36,286 bases of DNA from Bryobacterales bacterium. GTDB lineage: Bacteria; Acidobacteriota; Terriglobia; Bryobacterales; UBA6623. The first letter of the stretch is position 1, and each line of letters opens with the position of its first letter. Location: positions 1-36,286 of the forward strand of contig JAPPMC010000161.1 of assembly GCA_028819235.1 (NCBI GenBank), read 5' to 3'. Under the pieces are notes generated by a model that worked only from the letters and a program-made list of their open reading frames with translations, made no database searches and was not told the origin of the DNA. The translations under genes and the position numbers were made by a program. This document shows, piece by piece, positions 16,212 through 24,625 of the stretch.

Positions 16212-17351
16212 CTAGGTGTCGGCGATCGTCGCCTGGATCAGAGCATCGACGACGTCCCGCATGGCCTCTTCGTGCGTCGCGCCGCCCTCTAAGGCCGAGT
16301 GGTACTTGGCGGTCTGGAGGTGAGCGCTCGTGCCTCGGCTCAGGATGGTCCGAAAGTGCTCGATCTCGTCGATGCAGCCGAAGTGCTCAGCATCGGGGCG
16401 CAGGATCTCGGACAGCTCTTCCATCAGGTCCGGGTAGTCGACCGTCTCCCCCCGGCCAAAGTCGACCATTCCGCTGTCCATCCCGTATCGCTGGGCCCGC
16501 CACCGGTTCTCGCTGACCAGCATGGTCGCATAGACCCGCCAGCGCTGATTGTCGCGCCGCAGCCGGTACAGCATTCGGCACACGCATCGATAAAAGGCCG
16601 CGCAGCAGATAGCGTCATCGAGCATGGTGCACACGTCCGTGATGCGCATTTCCAAGGTCGGGAAGTGCGCGCTTGGCCGGACGTCCCACCACAGCATGCT
16701 GGCGTCGTCGATTAGACCGGCAGACGCCAGCAGGTCGACTGCCCGTTTGTACTCGCCGAAGCTCTCGAACCGCTCCGGAAGCCCCGTCCGAGGAAGCTCG
16801 TCAAATACGCACAGCCTGTAAGAGCGGAGGCCGGTCTCGATCCCCTCCCAAAAGGGGGACGATGTGCTCAGGGCCAGCAAGTGAGGCAGGAAGTACGAGA
16901 CTTGGTTCATCGTGTCTATGCGCAGGCTGGCATCCTCGATGCCGACATGCACGTGCATCCCGCAGGTCAGCAGCCGCTGCGCCACAAGCTGGAGGTTCTT
17001 CTGGAGCAGCTCATAGCGGGGCTTGTCTGTGCGCCGCTGATCCTTCCAACTCCCGAACGGGTGGGTGGATGCCGCGATCAGCGCCAGCCCGTACTCGGTC
17101 GCCATCTGGGACACGGACCGCCGTAGGAATGCCAATTCCGCGCGCGCCTCGCTCGTCGAGGTGCAGACCGACGTGCCCACCTCCACTTGCGGTCGGAGCT
17201 GCTCGCGGCTGAAGCGGCCCTTCAGCTGCGTCTCGAACTCTCGCATCAGGGCGGTGGGGGGCTCGTGCACCAAGTCCCGGGTGGTCCGGTCGACCAGCAG
17301 GTATTCTTCCTCGATCCCGATGGTGAACGAAGGCTCGCGAACTGCCATCAT
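16212..17351 (-). CDS. Carboxylate-amine ligase, YbdK/GCS2 family
   Basis: The 379-aa protein belongs to the glutamate-cysteine ligase 2 family (PF04107). It begins with FTIGIEEEYLLVD, the ATP/metal-binding acidic triad segment, has GMHVHVGIED in the middle and PTLEMRITDVC toward the end, and is of typical length. E. coli YbdK joins glutamate and cysteine only weakly, so the natural substrates of these enzymes are usually unknown; the family forms an amide bond between a carboxylate and an amine using ATP. It starts five bases after the stop of the N-formylglutamate amidohydrolase family gene, so they are almost certainly one operon. Two consecutive ATGs, at 17351 and 17348, are both usable. 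Confidence 0.9.
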   Translation of the reverse strand: MMAVREPSFTIGIEEEYLLVDRTTRDLVHEPPTALMREFETQLKGRFSREQLRPQVEVGTSVCTSTSEARAELAFLRRSVSQMATEYGLALIAASTHPFGSWKDQRRTDKPRYELLQKNLQLVAQRLLTCGMHVHVGIEDASLRIDTMNQVSYFLPHLLALSTSSPFWEGIETGLRSYRLCVFDELPRTGLPERFESFGEYKRAVDLLASAGLIDDASMLWWDVRPSAHFPTLEMRITDVCTMLDDAICCAAFYRCVCRMLYRLRRDNQRWRVYATMLVSENRWRAQRYGMDSGMVDFGRGETVDYPDLMEELSEILRPDAEHFGCIDEIEHFRTILSRGTSAHLQTAKYHSALEGGATHEEAMRDVVDALIQATIADT

Positions 17352-17356
17352 TCCGT

Positions 17357-18211
17357 CTACCAGCGGCCGCCCAGGGCAGCGAGCGCCGACTCCAGCGCTC
17401 CGGCGATCACGGACGAATAGTAGGCCACGCTTGAGGCGTTCGGCAGCAGGTCTGAGCGGACTTCCACAAGGACGTAAGGTAGGCCGGCGCGTGAGGCGTG
17501 CTGGACTCGCGAATAGTCAAACTGGTCCGTGCCGGAGTAGGGCTGGTTGTCACCGACGACCAGACCCGGGACGCGCCGCAGCGCCGCGATCAGGGGCTCG
17601 GCGAGCGGCGTGTCGCGATCCCAAAGGACACCGACATGCCACGGGCGGTCGAATCCGTCCAGATGGGGCGTGAACGTGTGCATGGCGATGTAAGCCGGCC
17701 CGCTGCCCGATCCTTCCCGCAGGCGTGCCAGCGTGCCACGGATTGCGTCATGGTAGGGGTCGAAGAGCTCAAGCTCGCGCCGCCGGGCATCCTCTTCGCC
17801 CAAGGCGCAATTGCCCGGGACGCGCGTTCCGTCGCTGGACCGGAGGATGGAGTCTTCAGTACCGGGCGTTCGGTTGCAGTCAATCACCAGCCGGGAGTAG
17901 CCGGACAGCACAGCGGGGGCGTCGAACAACTCTGAGAGGCGCAGCGTCAGGTCGGCGGCCCCGGGGTCCCAGCCGATGTGCCGCCGCAGGTCCCGGTCGC
18001 GCAGGCCAAGCTTGCCGAGCGATCTCGGAACGCTGCAACTGGCGTGGTCGCAGGTAAATAGGATCCGCGCCGTCCCTTCCGGGTTCACGACTCGGAACGG
18101 CGGGGGGTCGTTCGGCGCCAAGAGGGGCAAGGGGAGTGCTTGGCCTATTGATCCAACTCTGGGCCGAAGCGCCGGCGGCAGATCATCCGGTCCTCGGACC
18201 GCCGCTTCCAC
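17357..18211 (-). CDS. N-formylglutamate amidohydrolase family protein
   Basis: The protein (284 aa from a GTG at 18211; a TTG at 18223 is the alternative and there is no ATG near) matches PF05013. It shows ILFTCDHASCSVP with the metal-binding Asp and His, HIGWDPGAADL, SRLVIDCNRTPGTEDSI, and HTFTPHLDG, all conserved in the family. Such enzymes remove a formyl group from N-formylglutamate in histidine breakdown, but family members also act on other N-acyl or amide compounds. No hut genes are in this window, so the histidine role is not supported. The gene sits 28 bases after uxaE and five bases before the YbdK-type ligase, all on the minus strand. Confidence 0.88.
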   Translation of the reverse strand: MEAAVRGPDDLPPALRPRVGSIGQALPLPLLAPNDPPPFRVVNPEGTARILFTCDHASCSVPRSLGKLGLRDRDLRRHIGWDPGAADLTLRLSELFDAPAVLSGYSRLVIDCNRTPGTEDSILRSSDGTRVPGNCALGEEDARRRELELFDPYHDAIRGTLARLREGSGSGPAYIAMHTFTPHLDGFDRPWHVGVLWDRDTPLAEPLIAALRRVPGLVVGDNQPYSGTDQFDYSRVQHASRAGLPYVLVEVRSDLLPNASSVAYYSSVIAGALESALAALGGRW

Positions 18212-18239
18212 GCCCGAACCCAAACCTCTCGTCGCCCAG

Positions 18240-19490
18240 CTACAGTTCCAAGAAGAGCGGCTCTATGTGCCGCGAGTAGAGATTCTCAGTCACATTCCTC
18301 GAGATCGTCTCCTCGCACTCTGCCAGCATCCCGAGGTAGCGGTCGCCCATATGCGCCGCGACCTTGTAGCCTACGTGCAGCAGCTGCCGAAAGTGCGGGT
18401 TGAACTGCTCGCACGACTGATCATGCCGCAAGGCCGCCGTGTACTGGCCCGCATCCCAGCCCATGACCTCGGACGGTGCAGGCAGGGCTCCGGCATCGAT
18501 GTCGATCACGGCGGCGTAAGGGGCGCACAGCTTGTCGCACGCCGCGAGCGACTCGGAGTACACATCCTTCGCCAGCAGCAGACCTTCTCCTCCTGCCTCG
18601 GCCAAGCCGATCAGTTCTTCCAGCCAGTTGGTGCCAGCGGTCTTGACGTGGACTCCCGCGCCGAATTTCCGCGTCGCATCGCGGATCGCCCCGTAGATCG
18701 AGAACTTGTCCGAACCCGAGTGCACGCTCAGCTTGAGGTCGGACGGCAGTCCGTAACGCTCGACGGCATGCCGGATGACCGCGATGTCGTCGGAGAACTC
18801 ACGGGTGAACTGCTCAACGTCGCCCACGTAGTCGACTCCCTTGTTAAACCTTCCAGTGAACTTGGGGGCGATCGTCTGTATCGGTATGCCCTCGTCCGCG
18901 ATGGCGGCGAGTATAACCAGTAGGTCGGCCGGGGTCTGGGGGTCGTCGGTCTCGTCCATCGAGACCTCGGTGATGAAGTTGCCCTGCCCCTTAGCGGACT
19001 CGATATGGCGGTAGATGCGGCCCGCCTCCTGCACAGCGAACAGGAATTGGCCCGCCGTGCGGGCCACGTCGTCGCGGGTCGGGGCGAACCCCTCCTGGAC
19101 GCCGTCGATTCTGGTGGAGCCGATGAGTTCTGGGTGCCCGTCGATCAAGGCGTCGATGTCCGCTGACGCGGCGGGCTTGCCGATTGCGTAGGCGACGTCT
19201 AGCGTGAAAAAGTCGCTGGTCTCCAGATAGCCGTCCACTGTGGACAGATTGATGTGGTCCGCGTCGACGTAGTAGGGGCGTTCCCACCCCAAGTCCCGAA
19301 CCGCCTCGTCTGCGGCGATGCGGACCGAGGGGGGCTCCGTGCCTACCGTTAGGTGTTCTCGGTGCGACTTGTTCCAAGTCGGGATCACTTCGGCTCCCTG
19401 CTCAGCGGCGAGCATGCAGGCCCGCAGCTGCGGGCGCGCCTGGTGGGCAAACCGATCTCCTACGCCAAGTGTGAATCTCTCGATCTGCAT
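18240..19490 (-). CDS. uxaE: Tagaturonate epimerase
   Basis: The 416-aa protein matches the UxaE family (tagaturonate/fructuronate epimerase, described for Thermotoga and found in several phyla). The family start FTLGVGDRFAHQ is followed by NKSHREH, PYYVDADHINL, and later APKFTGRFNKGVDYVGD, SVHSGSDKFSIY and HVKTAGTNWLEEL. The enzyme links the galacturonate and glucuronate branches by converting tagaturonate to fructuronate. I chose the ATG at 19490 because family proteins begin there; the frame stays open to 19991 but that extension has no family-like sequence. No good ribosome site is seen before 19490. It is the first gene of a tight group with the amidohydrolase family protein and the YbdK-type ligase. 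Confidence 0.9.
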   Translation of the reverse strand: MQIERFTLGVGDRFAHQARPQLRACMLAAEQGAEVIPTWNKSHREHLTVGTEPPSVRIAADEAVRDLGWERPYYVDADHINLSTVDGYLETSDFFTLDVAYAIGKPAASADIDALIDGHPELIGSTRIDGVQEGFAPTRDDVARTAGQFLFAVQEAGRIYRHIESAKGQGNFITEVSMDETDDPQTPADLLVILAAIADEGIPIQTIAPKFTGRFNKGVDYVGDVEQFTREFSDDIAVIRHAVERYGLPSDLKLSVHSGSDKFSIYGAIRDATRKFGAGVHVKTAGTNWLEELIGLAEAGGEGLLLAKDVYSESLAACDKLCAPYAAVIDIDAGALPAPSEVMGWDAGQYTAALRHDQSCEQFNPHFRQLLHVGYKVAAHMGDRYLGMLAECEETISRNVTENLYSRHIEPLFLEL

Positions 19491-20392
19491 AAAGGCTGGA
19501 CCCGCAGGCTGCTGGGCAAGTACCGGGGAAGCCACTGGCCGGGTCGCGAATGGGACCATCTTATCGAAGCAGCGCGGAGACGGCCAGATGCACGGGGCAC
19601 GACATCGGCGCGACCCGACGGTAGGACGGGTGGCCCTTCCCGCGGACCAGCCGAGCCACGACGCGGAGCCGCGTGTTGGGAATCCGATGCAGAGGCAGTG
19701 AGGCTGGAGCTCGCTGTGAGTGAGATTGGCCGGATTGGCCTGCATTCGGTTTGAGACTGGCGGACTCGCTCGGATTCCTGCCGAAATAGTCGTAGCCGTC
19801 CATCCCATGAGGGTGCGGCCGCCCGGCCAGCCAAGCGCTTGGCATTTGGACTTGCTGCTTGTGGAGCGATGGTCGGGCCCCGCTTCGACGAGTTTCCCGT
19901 GGCTGAAACCAGAGCCAGTCTGGTCGAGCTTCCAACGCAGCGAACGGAAGGAAAAGGCGCAAGTCGACCGGAGTCCCGTGACGAACGCCACGGATGCTGC
20001 GGAATCAGGAGGAGCAGCGAATGCAACGTATCAAGGGTCGTTTATCACGAAACTGATCGCCGACGCTCGATGGCGCGAACCTGTGACTGAGCGGAACTCG
20101 TGGCCACAGGACTCCGCAGTCCCAGAACGGGATGGAGAGGCGGATTCTGCGGCCGCGCCGCCGCCGCTGTTGGCCAGTTGGTGGCCGCACGTCCACCGCC
20201 TCGGGTCTTGCGCCCGTGCCGCGAGCCGGTTTCCGTGCTCGGTTCGATAGCTTTGCGGCTGTCGGCTGCCAGTGGCACGCTTTGCCGCCCGGGCTTTGCG
20301 GGTATACGATCAATCCGAGCGGGCCGTGCCCGCTGACTTGGGTCCGAAAGGAAGTCCGCGACCGCGGCAAGGAGCATTGCGGCGCTGAGCCG
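19491..20392. other. Gap of about 900 bases between uxaE and CoA transferase gene
   Basis: The genes on either side diverge, so both promoters should lie here. Several long open frames exist on both strands, one of them an upstream extension of uxaE, but none shows family motifs, a signal peptide or a good ribosome site. I see no tRNA or clear hairpin. Confidence 0.4.
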
Positions 20393-21604
20393 ATGGGGGA
20401 ACGACTTGAAGGAATGACTGGGGGAGTACTGGATGGAGTCAGGGTCGTCGACTTCGGGCGCTACATCGCCGGACCGTGGTGCGCGGCATTGCTGGGCGAT
20501 TTCGGTGCCGATGTCATTCGTGTTGAGAAAGTTGGAGGCGGAGAGGATCGCCATATCTGCCGAATCAGCGCGGAGGATGGCAGCGGCGCGATGTACCTGC
20601 AGGTCAACCGGAACAAGCGCTGCCTGACGCTCGACCCGACTGTGCATTCTGGCCGCGAGGTCCAGAAGCGGCTGCTGGCCACCGCTGACATTGTGGTGGC
20701 CAACATGCCGCAGAGGGCCCTGAAGAAGCTCGGGCTCGACTATCGCTCGCTGCGGCGGGTCCGGCCCGACGCGATCCTCGTCTCCAACACTTGCTTCGGT
20801 GCAACGGGTCCCTATGAAGGGCGGCTCGGCTTTGACGGCCTCGCACAGGCCATGTGCGGGAACATGCACCTGACCGGAACGCCCAACGAGCCCATGAAGT
20901 CCTTCGCCCCGTGGGTCGACTTCGGCACCGCATCACTGTGCGCGCTTGGCGCCGTTCTCGCTCTAGTCGCCCGCCAAAAGACTGGGCAAGGGCAGGAGGT
21001 TCAGGGGACGCTGCTTGCCACGGCCCTCACCACGGCCAGTCCCTCGCTGATTGAGCAGGCTGTCAACGCCCCAAACCGGATCGCCACGGGCAACAGGGGC
21101 CAGCTCAACGCCCCGTCAGACGTGTTCGAGACGCAGGACGGGCACATCATGGTCCTAGTGACTGGCGCGCCGATGTTCGAGCGCTGGGCAAAGCTTCTCG
21201 GCGAGCCGCACTGGCTTGAGGATGGACGGTTTCGGACAGACGATTCCCGGGGTGACCACGCGGAGATATTCAGCGCCCGCATGGCCGATTGGTGCGCGTC
21301 TCGAACGACCGAGCAAGCACTTGCCGAGCTTGAGCACGCGCGCGTCCCGGCCGGACCTGTACACACGCCCCAGCAAGCCTTGGACGATCCGCAGGTCGCC
21401 CGAGGCGGGTTCATGGAGACCGTTGGTTATCCAGGTGCACCAGCCGACCCGCCAATGGTCACAACTCCTGTGCGGCTCTTGGCAACGCCCGGAGGCATCC
21501 GGCGCCGTGCACCCTTGTTGGGGGAGCACAATGACGAGATACTCGCCGAACTGGGCTATAGCCGTTCCGAGATCACGCAGCTGGGAGATGAAGGTGCAAT
21601 TTAG
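20393..21604 (+). CDS. CaiB/BaiF family (class III) CoA transferase
   Basis: The protein (403 aa from 20393, 396 aa from the ATG at 20414) shows the class III CoA-transferase signature: VLDGVRVVDFGRYIAGP at the start, GDFGADVIRVEK, and GFDGLAQAMCG, in which the Asp (residue 148 or 141) is the catalytic aspartate that carries the CoA. The C-terminal EHNDEILAELGYS is also typical. It moves CoA between carboxylic acids in the cytoplasm, for example oxalate, carnitine or aryl acids; the substrate cannot be told. The frame runs back to 20132 but family proteins begin near the two ATGs listed. No partner gene is adjacent, and a 350-base gap follows. Confidence 0.92.
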   Translation: MGERLEGMTGGVLDGVRVVDFGRYIAGPWCAALLGDFGADVIRVEKVGGGEDRHICRISAEDGSGAMYLQVNRNKRCLTLDPTVHSGREVQKRLLATADIVVANMPQRALKKLGLDYRSLRRVRPDAILVSNTCFGATGPYEGRLGFDGLAQAMCGNMHLTGTPNEPMKSFAPWVDFGTASLCALGAVLALVARQKTGQGQEVQGTLLATALTTASPSLIEQAVNAPNRIATGNRGQLNAPSDVFETQDGHIMVLVTGAPMFERWAKLLGEPHWLEDGRFRTDDSRGDHAEIFSARMADWCASRTTEQALAELEHARVPAGPVHTPQQALDDPQVARGGFMETVGYPGAPADPPMVTTPVRLLATPGGIRRRAPLLGEHNDEILAELGYSRSEITQLGDEGAI

Positions 21605-21954
21605 CGCACGGGCAAACCTTGGTCTCCGGATAATCCGATGCGCGGCTAGCGGCGGGCGTCGGCCTTCGTCTGTTTGCTGACGCCCAACTCACAGCTGTTC
21701 ACAGCGCCCAATCAGGCTGCGACCGCCATTTCCGAAGCTCGAGTACGGCCAATGGCACGAGTATCGCCGCAGCACGTTAGACTCGACGGTTGCGCGGACC
21801 TAATAGCGTTCAGGGTCGGCTGCCCAACAGAATTTGAGCCGCTTCACCCCGACTACTTGGCCGGTGCCCCTGGTGCGCTGGTCCGTCAAGGCGACGGCCC
21901 GGACTTCACAGGCCGCAGCACACTTCGGCCTACGCCGATTCACGGTCTAGGGCC
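21605..21954. other. Intergenic region between convergent CoA transferase and hisS
   Basis: About 350 bases where two genes converge. A 94-codon frame on the plus strand is present but has no recognisable motif or ribosome site. No strong terminator hairpin was found. Confidence 0.4.
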
Positions 21955-23370
21955 CTAGCCCCCGGCCTGAAGCAGTTCCCTGAGCCGCGTCACTGTCTCA
22001 CTTCGAGGGATCTCGATCTGCCCGAAGCGTGCCGCCTTCCAGGCTCTATGGTCGGTCAGGTGCGTGCCTGCGGAGGAGGCTACCGACATTTGCTTGAGCG
22101 TAACGACGCCCCGGGCCAGCTCGTCCTCGCCGATCAGGATCGCGTAGGGGATCTTGAGCCGGTCCGCGCGCTTGAGCTGCTTGCCCAGCCTTCCGGAGCC
22201 TGAGTGGATCTCGGTGCGCACGCCGGCGCGCCGGAGTTCGAAGGCCAGCTCGAGGCACTCCCCGCGCAGGTTCTTGTCCATCACTGTCACTAGAACTTGG
22301 GCCGGCGTTTGCTCCGAGCCGCAACGACCGAGATGCTCCATCGCGGCCAGCAGCCGGTCAACGCCCAGCGATGCTCCCGTGGCCGGAATGCGCTGTCCGC
22401 CGAAGCGGGCCACAAGCCCGTCATATCGCCCGCCCCCGAACACGGACCCGAACTGGGGAGCGTCTTCCAGCACGGCTTCGAACACCGGACCGGTGTAGTA
22501 GGCCAGACCACGCGCGATGCTGACATCGAGCACGACCCGGTCGCTGCCGTATCCCAAAGTCTCCAAGTCCTCGGAGATCGACTCGACAGTATCAAGGCGC
22601 GCTCCCGAACCGTCGACGTCCGAGAAGAGGTCTCGCAATCTGCCGACAACGGCTCTTCGGTCCGGATTGGATATCTCCAAGAACTCCTCAATGGCTCCCA
22701 CCTGCGCGTCCTGAAGGCCTAGACCTCGGATGGGATCGCCCGACGGGTCGACATAGCCGGTGGTTAGCTCGCTCCTGACACGTTTCCAACCGACCTTCTC
22801 GAGCTTGTCCAGTACGCGGAAGACGTCCTTTCCCAGATCTGCCGGAATTCCCGCGTGCTGCAGGAGCAGGTTGAGGATCTCCCGGCTGGAGAACCGGACC
22901 GAGTACGGGCCAGCGCCTATGGCTTCTAGGCAATCACAGATCGCGGCCAAGATTTCGGTGTCGGCCGTGCCGCACGGCGCGCCGACCGTGTCGATGTCGA
23001 ACTGGGTGAACTGGCGGAACCGGCCAGGGTCGGGCTTGTCGGCCCGCCACACCTGTGAGACTTGGTAGCGCTTGAATGGGAATGGGATCTGCCGGTGCTG
23101 GCTGACCACCCTTGCTAGGGGCACGGTCAGGTCGAAGCGCAGGCCGAGGTCCTCATCCTCGGGATTGGTGACGCGAAAGATCGAGTGCTGCGCCTCCTCG
23201 CCGGCTGATCCGGACAGCACATCAAGGTATTCGATCGCCGGTGTCTCGAGGGGTGCAAAGCCATAGGTTTCGTAGACACGGCGCACAGTGTCTATGACGC
23301 GCTGCCGCGCGAGCATCGTCTGCGGCAGCAGATCGCGTAGTCCGCGCGACAGCCGGGGCTTGATTTTCAT
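21955..23370 (-). CDS. hisS: Histidyl-tRNA synthetase
   Basis: The 471-aa protein is a class II aminoacyl-tRNA synthetase. It opens KPRLSRGLRDLLP and carries motif 2 in FRQFTQFDIDTVG, the histidine A motif region GLAYYTGPVFEAV, motif 3 in GASLGVDRLLAAM, and a C-terminal anticodon-binding domain (VLVTVMDKN, EIHSGSGRLGKQLKRAD, YAILIGEDEL). It charges tRNA-His with histidine in the cytoplasm and should be essential. The open frame extends to 23526, but the ATG at 23370 starts where bacterial HisRS proteins begin. The gene is transcribed divergently from the glycine-rich protein gene, with about 120 bases between them. It is slightly longer than the usual 420-430 residues. Confidence 0.96.
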   Translation of the reverse strand: MKIKPRLSRGLRDLLPQTMLARQRVIDTVRRVYETYGFAPLETPAIEYLDVLSGSAGEEAQHSIFRVTNPEDEDLGLRFDLTVPLARVVSQHRQIPFPFKRYQVSQVWRADKPDPGRFRQFTQFDIDTVGAPCGTADTEILAAICDCLEAIGAGPYSVRFSSREILNLLLQHAGIPADLGKDVFRVLDKLEKVGWKRVRSELTTGYVDPSGDPIRGLGLQDAQVGAIEEFLEISNPDRRAVVGRLRDLFSDVDGSGARLDTVESISEDLETLGYGSDRVVLDVSIARGLAYYTGPVFEAVLEDAPQFGSVFGGGRYDGLVARFGGQRIPATGASLGVDRLLAAMEHLGRCGSEQTPAQVLVTVMDKNLRGECLELAFELRRAGVRTEIHSGSGRLGKQLKRADRLKIPYAILIGEDELARGVVTLKQMSVASSAGTHLTDHRAWKAARFGQIEIPRSETVTRLRELLQAGG

Positions 23371-23493
23371 AGGCCTGAATTTCGACCATATCACGCAGTT
23401 CCCCGGGCCATATCGCGGGAAGCCGGGGCACCTTCTGCCTCCGGCCGTAACCCGCGCTACCTGCCCGTGCGTCAAGAATGTTAGGCTCGAACC

Positions 23494-24441
23494 ATGTCTA
23501 TGCACGCTCGCACCAAGCTTCAGCACGTAATAGGGGTCGTCGTTGTCGCAGCTGTGATCGCAGCCCCTCTTCTCGGGGCCGGCTTCTGGGACAAGAAGGA
23601 CTTCACGCAGTGGAACGAGAAGGAGCTAAGAAAGATCTACCTCGACTCCCCGTGGGCAAAGAAGGTCACGGTGCCGCTGGGCAACCCGATGACTGCCATG
23701 CCAGGCGTTGGCGGCGGTGGCAGTCGTCGCGGTGGCGGTGGCGGTGGCGGTGGCGGCGGCCGACCGCCCGGAGCCGGTGGCGGTGGCGGTGGCTTCAGGG
23801 GAGGAGGTATGCCCCAGCAGGGTGCCCCGCCGAGCATGAATCTTGTGGTGCGTTTCGACGAGGCGGCACCGATCAAGGCCGCGAAGGTCAAGTTCAACAT
23901 GGGGGAGAGCACTGAGCTCACCCCTCAGATGCAGCAGTACTTGGATTCCGAGCCGGAGTACTACGTGGTAGTCGTCGAGGGGCTGCCCTCGATCTTGGCG
24001 CGGTTCGAGGATGCGCCGGAGCGCCTCGCCACGAGCGCCAAGCTGCGCCGCAAGGGCAAGCAAGACATCATGCCGGCGACGGTGGAGGTTGAGTCGGCAA
24101 ACCGCAGAGTGAGTTTCAAGTACTTCTTCATGCGTAATGATCCGATTGTGCTGGCCGACAGGGAAGTCGAGTTCTTCATGAAGCTGGATCGCCCCCAGAT
24201 GGGCGCCGGCGGTCAAGGTGGCCAGCGAGGCGGGCAACGAGGCGGCCAAGGTGGGCAGCGGGCTGGCCAAGGCGGCCAAGGTGGTGGCCAGCGAGGCGGA
24301 GGCCAGGGCCAGCGTCAGGCCGGGGCGGCAGGTCGCGGTGGACCTGGCGGCGGCGGAATAGCTATGGCGATCTTCGGTAAGGAGATCAAGAAGAAGTTTC
24401 GACTGAAGGACATGGTCTACAAGGGGGACTTGGCGCTCTAG
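23494..24441 (+). CDS. Secreted glycine-rich hypothetical protein, Acidobacteria-type
   Basis: A signal peptide (residues 1-30) is followed by WDKKDFTQWNEKELRKIYLDSPW, a segment that I associate with a large set of exported proteins of unknown function in Acidobacteria. Two low-complexity blocks flank the conserved part: a poly-glycine run with Pro and Arg at about residues 71-105, and an array of GGQ/GQRG units at about 236-288. The middle (residues about 113-235) has mixed composition and looks folded, including EPEYYVVVVEGLPSIL. The C-terminus FGKEIKKKFRLKDMVYKGD is charged. ATG occurs at 23494 and again at 23500. Function is unknown; the low-complexity blocks suggest a surface or nucleic-acid-related role, but that is speculative. 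GC-rich repeats may also be error-prone in assembly. Confidence 0.85.
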   Translation: MSMHARTKLQHVIGVVVVAAVIAAPLLGAGFWDKKDFTQWNEKELRKIYLDSPWAKKVTVPLGNPMTAMPGVGGGGSRRGGGGGGGGGGRPPGAGGGGGGFRGGGMPQQGAPPSMNLVVRFDEAAPIKAAKVKFNMGESTELTPQMQQYLDSEPEYYVVVVEGLPSILARFEDAPERLATSAKLRRKGKQDIMPATVEVESANRRVSFKYFFMRNDPIVLADREVEFFMKLDRPQMGAGGQGGQRGGQRGGQGGQRAGQGGQGGGQRGGGQGQRQAGAAGRGGPGGGGIAMAIFGKEIKKKFRLKDMVYKGDLAL

Positions 24442-24491
24442 TCTTCGGCGCAAAGGCCCGACCCAGCGCGGGAGTCCACGCAGGTCTCTAA

Positions 24492-24513
24492 GGAGGCCCC
24501 GCAAGGGGCCTCC
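24492..24513. terminator. Strong bidirectional hairpin between convergent genes
   Basis: GGAGGCCCC (24492-24500) pairs perfectly with GGGGCCTCC (24505-24513) around a GCAA loop, a GNRA tetraloop. It lies between the stops of the glycine-rich protein gene and the S1-domain gene, which converge. There is no strong T-tract, so it may work with Rho or as a transcript end protector. Confidence 0.65.
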
Positions 24514-24625
24514 AATCACCAGTCTCATGGGTCGGTAGCGGTGTTGCAGGGCGGTCCTTGCAGGCAAGAGGGCCGACACCTTCTCGTGAGCGGGCCGCCG
24601 TGCTTCCCGACGAGCGACCGCTAGG

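Noticed and set aside
19491..19991. N-terminal extension of UxaE to 19991
   Set aside because: Family proteins begin at FTLGVGDRFAHQ; the extension has no family-like sequence and no ribosome site.
21674..21958. 94-codon plus-strand frame after the CoA transferase
   Set aside because: No ribosome site, motif or context; overlaps the end of hisS.
23371..23526. N-terminal extension of HisS
   Set aside because: Bacterial HisRS proteins start near KPRLSRGLRDLLP; the extension would overlap the divergent gene's start.
23700..24360. Repeats in the glycine-rich gene as a possible CRISPR or tandem array
   Set aside because: They are imperfect codon-level repeats inside a coding frame with no uniform spacers.
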